This document shows, in pieces, positions 55,867-64,000 of a DNA stretch of 64,000 nucleotides. The position numbers were made by a program, and so were the translations under genes. The stretch lies in the NCBI GenBank assembly GCA_019009955.1, contig CM032232.1, forward strand, positions 58,586,001 through 58,650,000, given 5' to 3'. The notes under the pieces are model-generated. The model was given only the letters and a program-made list of their open reading frames with translations, was not told the DNA's origin and made no database searches. The DNA comes from Riptortus pedestris. Taxonomy: Eukaryota; Arthropoda; Insecta; Hemiptera; Alydidae. Position 1 is the first letter of the stretch; each line of letters opens with the position of its first letter.

Positions 55867-56335
55867 CTGACACGAAGGGACTTCAAAGACTAAGCAGATT
55901 TTCCAAATGCCGATATGGCACATTACTGATCTTTCTTCACAATATATTTAACTGATGGCTGAAACAAAAAAGTACATTAACCCGCTTAGTATTTAAGCTA
56001 CGAAAAAATGTATAAGAGTTGGTTTTATTAAAGAATGAAAACAAAAAATTCAGATACTTCTGTTAATATTCAAATTGAGAAAGAAAGGTATATTATAAGA
56101 TAGGTCCCAGAAAACATTTCAATCCGATAATAACAGAGTTATATCAATTTTTTGAAATTGCACCTCTAAACCCTTCCTCAAATTGGTCCGATTTCAGTCA
56201 TTAACGAACTCGATTTTTAGTTTTGCATAAAACGTATAAATATCGACTTGCAGTATCATTTTATTTTTCAAATAAAAATTGCAATCCATCGTCCGGAACG
56301 TATTTTTGAACGACTCCCCGAATTCTATTACATTT
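55867..56335 (-). mobile_element. Family H, diverged copy
   Basis: GACACGAAGGGACTTCAAAGACTAAGCAGATTTTCC (degraded hairpin end), TTAATATTCAAATTGAGA, TTCAATCCGATAATAACAG, GGTCCGATTTCAGTCATTAACG and TTTTTGAACG. The TA repeat and palindrome end are missing. Confidence 0.55.
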
Positions 56336-57483
56336 TAGCTTAAGTACCAGTCGCACAGCATATTATGGGTTTGCCGAAAAACGTCGAAGCTAGTAATCGA
56401 TAACAGTTCGCGCCTCGAGAGCTTATGAACACTAATTCGCAGATGGGAAGGTAGTACGGAGTCTAAGTTAGGTAAAATTAAAAAAGTATTGATCAAACAC
56501 TTCGGTGCATCCTGGGTAGCGGAGGAGGAATGGAACACATAGCAATGAGAAAATCAAGGAAAACGGAAAATCGGCTTGCGTTTAAAACGTACGAGGCAAC
56601 GTTAGTACGTATAGCCATTATGCCAGTCACCAAATATTACACGAATGGCAGTATTCAAACAAACCAAGTGAAAAAACCGTCAAAAACGTTATAAATCAAT
56701 AGGCATAATGAGTGCAGCAAAACAATCCTGTTAATATTGTATGCATAAAGGAGTTGTATTTTTCACTACTTAATATAAACATATAAATAAAATCATAAAT
56801 ATATATATATATATATATATATTTATTTGCGCGCACGCGCGCGCGTGTGTGTGTGTGTGTATTTACATGCACATAAATACCCCAAAACAGTGACACGAAA
56901 CGTAATTACTATATCATTATCAGTAAAATTGCTAAAAGTACTGGAAAAGTTAAACGGCATCGGAATCAGTATGCGATCTTGAGTTAAAAGCCCATACCCA
57001 AAAGAGTCCGAAAAATTGAATTTTCCCGAGAATTAAAGTTTTTCAAGTCAAGCGGGAAAGGGGGCGGATGACTTTTCAAGCGCATAACAGCTTTCCCACT
57101 CACAAATATGTTAGGGGAGACTCTGGTGAGAAAAATCCAAAGGGACATGAAATAATCTCGCTATAAAAATTGATAAATATTCCGTGAAAAGATTGAACAT
57201 ATTTTATTGCTTACCCAAGTCAACCTCTTTTGTCCGTTTTGAATTGAAACTGGATATTTCCAATTTCAATTCAAAACAGGCACAGTGAAATTCCATATGG
57301 AAATTCAGTTCTAATTTCATATAAAAACAATTGGAATACTTCATAAAAGTGCTTAAAGTAGCCAAAAGTAGTTTATAAATGTAATAAAACACTAACAAAT
57401 AAAAGAAAACTTCGAAATGAATGTTTAATTATATAATATGTTTGTATGTGTGGGCGCGCGCATATATATATATATATATATAT
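56336..57483. other. No supported gene; microsatellite and hairpins
   Basis: 56797-56860 is a compound (TA)n, (GC)n, (GT)n tract. 57236-57277 is a hairpin (GTTTTGAATTGAAA against TTTCAATTCAAAAC, 14-bp arms), followed by the palindrome TTCCATATGGAA at about 57292. A minus-strand frame at 56335-56538 is unsupported. Confidence 0.45.
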
Positions 57484-57575
57484 ACGGTTCTCATTTTTGC
57501 GGGTTCATTCTTCTGGATAGAATGGTTAGACATTTAAATTAATGTTATGAAGGCACTAAGAATGATCAAATTAAG
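57484..57575 (-). mobile_element. Possible family H 5' subterminal relic
   Basis: After a (TA)n tract, GGTTCTCATTTTTGCGGGTTC, TCTGGATAGAATGGTTAGACATTT follow the order ACGGACCTCATTTTCGTC, GGTAGGATCGATGGACATTT. Strongly diverged. Confidence 0.3.
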
Positions 57576-57655
57576 TCTCGTATGCTAACTATCCTAAAAT
57601 AAGTTATTATTTTGCTAATTTACAGCGAATTCTTAAAATTAAAATGAATTTTAAA

Positions 57656-57660
<5 letters not shown>

Positions 57661-57705
<45 letters not shown>
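57661..57705. repeat. (TA)n microsatellite
   Basis: About 22 TA units, not clearly inside a family H copy. Confidence 0.9.
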
Positions 57706-57708
<3 letters not shown>

Positions 57709-58168
57709 TGCAACATGGAATCCAAGGTACGAAAATAAAATATCTTGTTACTGAATCTGATAATATTATTTAATTAAAAAGAGTGTCTATACAAAATTAT
57801 AGTCTCAAATTTATTAACTTTACTGGATAAAAAATAATACTAATTACGAAGAATGGAATGATTCTAAAATTAAATTGGGAATTGATTAAACATTGTCTAC
57901 CTGGTAGAATATTTACAAGAGAAGGATTTAAATTAAAGATATAATAGGATTTTTTAACAATATGTAATGTATAAATATATAGACAATAATAAGGATTTTA
58001 TTTTCTTGATAGAAGCCGGTGACTAAACACAGACTGAACGTTAAATGAATGTGAACAAAAATTCTCCAGTTGAAGGAAGAGAGCCGAGAAATAAGGTTAT
58101 ATATTAGCTACTGATACAAGTTTTTAAAGTTCTAAATACCGACCTGTATTTGAAAGACTCGGCCATGA

Positions 58169-58721
58169 CTTGTTTTGTGTGAGGTGGAGATGTGACATGA
58201 GAGCCCAGGTGCTACACTACGGCTGGCCACCGAAAGACTGGCGCATGTCAGCCTGATAGCTCCCCTCCACCACTTCTCCTAGGGAGGAGGGAGGACAGCC
58301 TCTTATAGCGCATTTCCCTTAGCGGCTCAATACATATCAAGTGAGACAAAAAAAATTAAATTTACTGCTTGGCCATTTTAATTGTGTATATATATAAAAG
58401 CGGATAGCCGGGAGCAAAGCGGGTACCTCCTCTTAGCCCTTGTGTGTACTGAGTCTGGCTGATAACGGAAGAACTAGGATCCACCTTTGAAGAAGAAGCA
58501 GCGGCCATTTCGCCAAATCGTGAGTCCTGCATGTTTTGTGTCAGTGACAAAAATTCAATTTTCGTGGAACCAGCTAATAATTTTGGTGGAAAAGGTTTTT
58601 GATTGTACTGCGCTCCTATTCCAATTAGAATATAGGCATGTAGTTCCCTTAGTACAAGTTTTAATTACCTATATTTTAGCACTAAGTAATTGTCTTTAGC
58701 ATTTGGCGTGCCCGAATGACG
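58169..58721 (+). mobile_element. Possible LTR with downstream primer-binding site
   Basis: A G+C-rich segment starting TGTTTTGTGTGAGG (58169) contains a TATA-like TATATATATAAAAGCGG (58388-58404) and could end ...TTTAGCA at 58701, followed by TT and TGGCGTGCCCGAATGACG. An LTR ending CA, a 2-nt gap and a TGG-starting primer-binding site is how retrotransposon LTRs are arranged. No second LTR, polypurine tract or gag/pol frame is present, and 58408-58436 (CCGGGAGCAAAGCGGGTACC) separately resembles a Helitron 3' hairpin, so the call is tentative. Confidence 0.25.
58408..58436 (+). mobile_element. Helitron-type 3' end relic
   Basis: CCGGGAGCAAAGCGGGTACC then TCCTCTTAG parallels the 61566-61593 end (CCCGGGCGAAGCCGGGTATC then TGAGCTAG) with several changes. 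Confidence 0.3.
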
Positions 58722-59749
58722 CAATGTTTTATTTAAACTTTACGCGCGGGGTAAATCCGGGTAGCAGCTATGCCACGATTCTCGAAACATGAAAAGTATA
58801 ATTTAACCTAATTTTGTTTAATTATTTCACTGTAAAAGCATGTATAATGATACATGGTACACACAATATGATAAATCTTGCAACTGTGAATTTAATTTTT
58901 GAAATATATATATTTGTTTTGAAATAGCTAAAAAGATTAATGTTGTTAATTGTTTATATTTTTACTTAAATTTTTGCATTGCTCCCAAAAGGGGGGTTTG
59001 TTTTAATGCATCAAACAACATTTATTCCTAAAAAAAAAAATATTTTTTTATTAAAAACCTTTACATTTTTATTTTCTGATAAGAAAAACACATGTACTTG
59101 GTTTTACCCAACTATTGGGGTAAAACCGACGAAAATGACTTTTTACAAAAAAAAGTAAGGTGAAACTTCTTTAAAAATTATATTTTGTTTTTGAAACGGT
59201 AGTTACGTTAACAGGTAAGTAGACTTTATTTCAACAAAACTTTACTGATTTGTGGTAAAAATTGTAGTTTCTGGAAGCCTTCAAACCTTTCCTACCCGGT
59301 TTTACCCCACTTTCCCCTATATATGTGTGTGTGTGTGTGTGTTTTTCCTACACATATTGGAAGTTCAAAACATATTTTTAAAAAAATTGTTATCCAATTT
59401 TGTTTAGAAAAAGGCAGCGGTTTTTTGGTTCTGAAAACGTTAGCGTTAAATTTATTATCACTGGAGTGGATCATTCTGCAACATTGAAATTGAGATCATT
59501 TTTTTTTTTAGAACATTCTACTCTACAATATTGTTTCTTAGCAATGAAGCCCTAAACGTAAAGTTTACCAGTAAAAAATATCTCCCAAGTTAAGGGTTGA
59601 AAATTGAGAAATTCAATGTTTTAGAAATTAAAAGTTTTATTTTGTAGGTAATTTTTATTTTTATATCAAGTACTAACATGTTATTGAATAACGTCATTGA
59701 AAACATTTTCCTACTTTTATATGAATTTTTAAAATTTGGATTTTTTAAT
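58722..59749. other. No supported gene
   Basis: A/T-rich with A/T homopolymers and a (TG)n run at 59326-59342. GGTTTTACCC(A/C) and GGGGTAAAACC (about 59100-59125, 59295-59310) repeat in both orientations. Confidence 0.35.
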
Positions 59750-60235
59750 TTTTAGCCGTTAGTAAAAACCCATTCCTACTCATGTCATATTAACGGTAAG
59801 CTGTTATAACGTGAACCTCTTTATTCTAAGCTAATGAACCAAATATAGTTTCAACTTCGCTATGCGATGACGACATCAATTAAAATATTACATTCTTGTC
59901 TCGAAAATGGTTATTTGATCAATACCATAAGCGATATTTAACCGTATCAATTAGCACTAAAGATAATATTAGTTATTAGAAGGAATCGGATAAGAAATAA
60001 GAGGGGGGTTAGAGGGGGAATTTGAAAATTCAAAATAGCAGCATTATTATGAGTCGCATCGTAAAATGTCATAGAACCAATCTTGTTAAAATATTGATGT
60101 TCTATAATTGTTTCTCAATGCTTTTTTTCGTAACTCATATATTAAGCGAGTAATTCAATTTACAGTCCGAATATGTAGTCAGATGAGATCACTAGTATCA
60201 TACCACACTCAAGCTTATTTCCAGTGAAATGTTGG
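59750..60235 (+). mobile_element. Family H, long-type 3' half
   Basis: TTAGTAAAAACCCATTCCTACTCATG, CATATTAACGGTAAGCTGTTATA, a G-rich tract (60001-60018), CATTATTATGAGTCGCATCG and AACTCATATATTAAGCGAG lead to an eroded end near AGATGAGATCACTAGTATC. The hairpin is lost. Confidence 0.55.
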
Positions 60236-60479
60236 CATTTTTGGAACTGCTTTCTACTCACATTTACTATTACTATATAATATTATGAACATAACGTAGC
60301 GTAAACAATGTGCGCTCGGAATGGCTTATGACAGGAAATATGTACTTTATAGATGATATTTAATTATAATACACACGATTATGATTTGAATTATTCATGA
60401 TGTGTCATTCAGTGGAGAGGGATTAATCAGGAACTTTTCATTTATTCTTCAAACCTAAAAATTCTATTCTATAAAGTTA

Positions 60480-60601
60480 CCTGGTTTTTACGGAAAAGTA
60501 ATACGCCCCTACGGGGAGTGTAATTTTACATCTTGCTATAAAAATAACATCGTTATTCAGTCAACAATGATTTCGTGGGCATCGCCAGGTACCTTAGCTA
60601 G
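60480..60601 (+). mobile_element. Helitron-type 3' end
   Basis: GTGGGCATCGCCAGGTACCTTAGCTAG|T has the same layout as the end at 61593: a GGC/GCC stem, about 10 nt, CTAG, then T. The upstream boundary is unclear; CGCCCCTACGGGGAGTG at 60508 forms a second short hairpin. Confidence 0.5.
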
Positions 60602-60879
60602 TATGTATGTATGCATGCATATAAACAAATCATGCTACCCCTTTTTCTGGGGTATATATCAAGATAGCCTCTTTATCTGCCTTATTTAAGGTAATTATAT
60701 CCATTTTAGTTCATATTATATAAATATCTTTTCTGTTAGGGTTGTTACTAAGGGTGCAGCATAAGTTAAACTATATTATGATAAGAAGGGAAATCACTAT
60801 CCTTAAAGATGCTTTTAGAATCTTAGTTGGCATTCTCCTTATTTCTTCCGTTTATCACTTATATATATATAATTATATA

Positions 60880-61715
60880 GGAGACTATCGACGAAACCCA
60901 GGGCCTTTCAAAATGTTATATCTATATATATATATATATATATATAAAATTGTAACCTCTGTCTGTACATTGATTTTTTTCGCGAAATTTCACGATAACT
61001 TTTCGTTTCACATGTCATAGACACCATAACTGCATTTTGTTTCTTTCGTGTGTTTGTTTGTTTGTTACCTTTTCACGCATAAACGGCTGAACCGAATTTT
61101 ATGAAACTTGGTATGTATATTACTACTAGCCCAACTTAGACTATAGGCTATACTAATATTTTCTAAGACGAACAGGAGTGGGGGTTATAAGGGAGGGCTG
61201 AAATTAAATATAGCGATATTTCGTTTCCTATAGTTTTTTCGGCAAATATGCACATAACAAAAGTTATTTATTTTATTATTTAGAGTAACTTTTGTCATAT
61301 TCATTTTTGTCTTTTAACAAAGTATAAACGAGATATACACTATAAACTAAAGCGGGAATAACCGAAATCTATGCATAATGCACAAGAGACGGGAAATATG
61401 ACAATTTGGAGGAAAGTGAAGACTTACATAAAAAATTAATTTTATTATTAACAAATGCCAACAACGGGTATTAACCCTAAACACTGGGACGGGTAAATGT
61501 CAAAATATTTGCAAATTAAAGCCTTGCCAAAAAAAATACCATCACCATTCAGTCTCAAATCAATTCCCGGGCGAAGCCGGGTATCTGAGCTAGTATATAT
61601 ATAAAACATTTTGAAAGGCCCTGGTTTTCGTCGATAGTCTCCTTTGTAGATCGATAAAAATTAAATTGAAGACATTTGTCGAAAATCGTGTCATGATTAC
61701 AACCTCAATAGCAAA
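60880..61715 (-). mobile_element. Family H remnant with long inverted arms around a Helitron-type insert
   Basis: 60880-60917 and 61605-61642 are inverted repeats of 38 bp with one mismatch. The right arm continues as normal family H (TTTGTAGATCGATAAA, CATTTGTCGAAAATCG, GTCATGATTACAACCTCAATAGC), so the arms derive from its TTTTGAACGGACC...GTCATCTCC segment. Between them lies the element at 60921-61593. Confidence 0.6.
60921..61593 (+). mobile_element. Helitron-type non-autonomous element with intact-looking ends
   Basis: Begins A|TC (TCTATATATATATA at 60921) and ends with the hairpin CCCGGGCGAAGCCGGG, 8 nt, then CTAG|T (61590-61594). TC and CTAR termini, a 3' hairpin and insertion between A and T without duplication define canonical Helitrons. 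Internal landmarks: TTCGTTTCACATGTCATAG, GAACCGAATTTTATGAAACTTGG, AGGAGTGGGGGTTATAAGGG and TTTAGAGTAACTTTTGTC. No helicase frame, so non-autonomous (673 bp). Confidence 0.75.
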
Positions 61716-62194
61716 TAAGGAATTTTATAATAAAATGAATAAAGAATGAATGGGAGTAATAAGATGATGTTCACATTTAAGTTCATTCAATAGCTCTAGT
61801 GAAATTCATTTAGATTTAGTTGATATGTTTAATACTTGAACGCTAATCATTTACAAAAATGCCTTTTTACATCCAACGTAAAGTACCTCATCCTAGGGAA
61901 AATCACTATTGCCCCATCGTTGTTTGGTTCTCTGTAAGAGTGATGAAAGTATGGTTCAGCATTGGGAATTTTCCAAGAATACATATTCAGGGGGCTGGTT
62001 CCTGGTAAAACGGAAGGGATAGCTGGAAATAAAGCCCCCCCCCTAGGAATTATTCATCAGAAAGGAGAGGCATGGAGCTGGAACTCTATCGAATCCCTGA
62101 ACCCATCATCTTCCGTCAAGGACCTCCAACATTTTGACTCTTATTCCAAAGGAATTACTTCTCCCATGAAAAACAACTAAGAATTACAGCTTTG
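61716..62194. other. No supported gene
   Basis: A plus-strand 72-codon frame (61962-62180) has mixed composition but no recognised domain. Confidence 0.35.
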
Positions 62195-62293
62195 TAGAGT
62201 TTGGTAACGATACGATAAAAATTGCGACCGCTAGAGCAGTAACGGACAAATATATATTTGAACGGACCTACTTTTTGCCATCTGCTAGGTACA
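62195..62293 (-). mobile_element. Family H central fragment
   Basis: TTTGGTAACGATACGATAAAAATTGCGACCGCTAGAGCAGTAACGGACAAATATATATTTGAACGGACC; the flanking halves are missing. Confidence 0.65.
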
Positions 62294-62433
62294 TGTTCAT
62301 GCCCCTCGGACTGGATTACGGACGGCACCAATTCGTTTTTTTGTAAAGGTGGATGAGGAGGTTCGGTGGAAATTCTTTTTTTTGAGAATCTTCTTTCATA
62401 AGGTCAAGGCATTGAAATGAAGGGGTTATCTTG

Positions 62434-62465
62434 TATATAAGGCAGCCTATCGCACGTATCACAGT
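62434..62465 (+). promoter_or_regulatory. Candidate TATA-box/initiator core promoter
   Basis: TATATAAG at 62434-62441 lies 27-29 bp upstream of TCACAGTG (A at 62461 or 62463), the spacing expected of an RNA polymerase II TATA-initiator pair. The intervening 17 bp are G+C-richer than the region. A small frame begins at ATG 62494. Confidence 0.3.
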
Positions 62466-62493
62466 GCGAGTTCATTCTAAACGTTTGATTATT

Positions 62494-62651
62494 ATGTATC
62501 ACTCCGGCAGAGCTATCATCCAACAAGAAGAGGTTTTACCCGATATTGAGGAGTTGGTAGAAGAAATTGCAGTGAGTTCAGAATGTCAAGATTCCATTTT
62601 CTACGCGGAGGGCAACGAGCAGATGCAACCCAAGACACCTCATATGGAAAA
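62494..62651 (+). CDS. Small acidic frame interrupted by family H
   Basis: From ATG 62494 the frame reads MYHSGRAIIQQEEVLPDIEE and continues acidic and uncharged-polar (SECQDSIFYAEGNEQMQPKT) with coding-like codons. At 62652 it runs directly into the hairpin end of a family H element and stops within it at 62677. About 53 codons are therefore native. It might be the first exon of a truncated gene or retroelement leader; no family recognised. An ATG further upstream (62431) is within the TATA region and was not chosen. Confidence 0.3.
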
Positions 62652-64000
62652 GTCCGTCACGCAGGGCTACGTAAACTAAACACATTTCCCACGTACTAGT
62701 ATGACACTGTAGTGATATCTCACCACATACTCTGACTGTAAACCAGAAAGTACAAATTACTCGCTTAAGACTGAGTTACAAAAAACCATAAAGAATAGCA
62801 ATTGCAGAGCATCAATATTTTACGAAGATTGATTCTATAACATTTTTCAATTCGGCTCATAATAACGGAGATATTTTGAGTTTTTAAATTATCCCCCCCT
62901 CTAAACACCCATTATTCTGTTGCGATTACTGCCAATAACAGATATGATCTTCATTGATGACTGAAACAGTTAAATTTCGAGTATGGTGTACATCAACAAT
63001 ACATTTTCAAGACAAGAAGGTAAAATCTTAATTGCAGACATCATCGTACAACGAATTCGAATGTATCTCCTATAATAAAGGTCTCATGGAAACAATATTT
63101 GGTATTTAAGCTTAGAATAACGAGGTTCATGTCATAACAGCTTATTGTTAATATGACATGACTAGGAGTGGGGGTTTACTAAGGTCTGAAAACTAAAAAT
63201 TCCAAATTTCTCAGTTAATGTTCATATAAAAAAAAGTATGTATATAACAACATTTATAGGTAAGTAAATTTAAATAAGATTTAGTCTAAACAGTTTTTCG
63301 ATCCAACGTATAATAATGAAATTTCGAATTTTTGAAATTCCCATCTCTAAGTGCTCTCCCATCACCTTGTCCGATTTTAGCCGTTAACAAACTTGATCTT
63401 TACTATTACATATAACGCGAAAATTCGAAATTTCCCAGTTGTTATGCGTCGGATCGAAATATGGCATAGAACCAATCTTATTGCAAAATTAATTGCCTAC
63501 CTGTTATAAACGTATTTTCTGTATAATGAATATTAACGGAGACATTTTTATTTTTCAGCAAATCCCCACTACTACATATGCCATATTAACAATAAGCTGT
63601 TATATCATAAACAACTTTATTGTAAGCTTATATGCCAAATATTGTTTTCTTAAGAACTTTACTTTATTATATGAGATATATGCAAATTCGTTTTATGATG
63701 GCGCCGTCAATAAGGAGTTTACATATTCGATATTTAACCATTCCAGTCAACACTAAAAAAGATATTTTTTATGGGCTGAAGTCGGACCAGGAATAAGTTG
63801 GGGTTTAAAGATAGAAGAAGAATTCAAAAAATATATATATATTTTTTAAGTCAGATCTTGAATATTACAGGACCAATCTTGTTAATCTAATGATGATCTA
63901 TAATTGTTATACTATGCAATTTTCTCGTAACTCAAGTGTTCAGTAGTTATTCTTGCTTTTTTTGTTTTCAGTATACAAAACCGTCTACTGGCCTGTTTTT
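62652..64000. mobile_element. Family H long fold-back, running off the window
   Basis: The left arm (62652 to about 63415) is in '-' order: GTCCGTCACGCAGGGCTACGTAAACTAAAC, first module, GACATGACTAGGAGTGGGGGTTTACTAAGG, second module, GCCGTTAACAAACTTGATC. Near 63420 the order reverses ('+'): ATGCGTCGGATCGAAATATGGC, GAATATTAACGGAGACATTT, CATATTAACAATAAGCTGTTATATCATAAAC, GGCGCCGTCAATAAGG, AACTCAAGTGTTCAG. The right hairpin end would lie beyond 64000. Confidence 0.6.

Noticed and set aside
56570..56690. RT thumb-like stretch TYEATLVRIAIMPVTKY
   Set aside because: A single loosely similar segment; no flanking RT motifs or frame support.

Overview
This is a eukaryotic, AT-rich (about two-thirds A+T), almost entirely non-coding window. 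Short degenerate transposon relics, long (TA)n, (GA)n and (CT)n microsatellites, a tRNA-derived SINE, non-LTR retrotransposon C-termini, Helitron-type ends finishing in CTAG and the absence of any long open frame suggest an intergenic or intronic stretch of a repeat-rich arthropod genome, probably an insect. I cannot name the species.

The dominant component is one diversified repeat family, called 'family H' here, with about 30 copies or pieces throughout the window. Intact copies (39516-40180 is the best) start with a near-perfect 28-bp palindrome built on GATTTCCCTTAAGGGAAATC, carry an internal (TA)n microsatellite and a G-rich tract, and end with an inverted copy of AGCAGATTTCCC followed by a small GCAG/CTGC hairpin and a T run. 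There is no target-site duplication. This asymmetric-terminal-repeat architecture is that of Helentron-associated non-autonomous elements (HINE/DINE-1-like rolling-circle elements). Orientation '+' below means palindrome end left, hairpin end right. A long subfamily has two diverged copies of the internal module, and several copies are fold-backs with a hairpin end on both sides.

Layout: 0-5.5 kb has a short leucine-rich-repeat-like frame, a family H fold-back, and a local duplication (3.03-3.62 vs 4.07-5.14 kb) whose second copy was split by a 5'-truncated non-LTR retrotransposon with a 14-bp target duplication. 12.10-15.51 kb is a G+C-rich satellite array of 34 complete 99/100-bp units with higher-order structure. 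18.5-26.1 kb and 30.1-42.3 kb are dense family H territory with nested elements (SINE in H, H in H, reverse-transcriptase fragment in H). 43.6-48.3 kb has a second SINE and retrotransposon relics. 50.7-52.2 kb and 60.8-61.7 kb are family H copies whose TA-rich centre received a Helitron-type element. 52.57 kb holds a hAT transposase C-terminus. 58.2-58.7 kb may be an LTR remnant. 62.4 kb has a promoter-like TATA/initiator pair ahead of a small frame that runs into a family H fold-back.

No complete host gene can be supported. A few exon-like islands (609-761, 16489-16516, 22258-22443, 28989-29174, 33375-33414, 38432-38542) are listed at low to moderate confidence, because splice sites and composition suggest them but nothing in the window joins them into a gene. 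All similarity calls come from reading motifs by eye; no database search was run.
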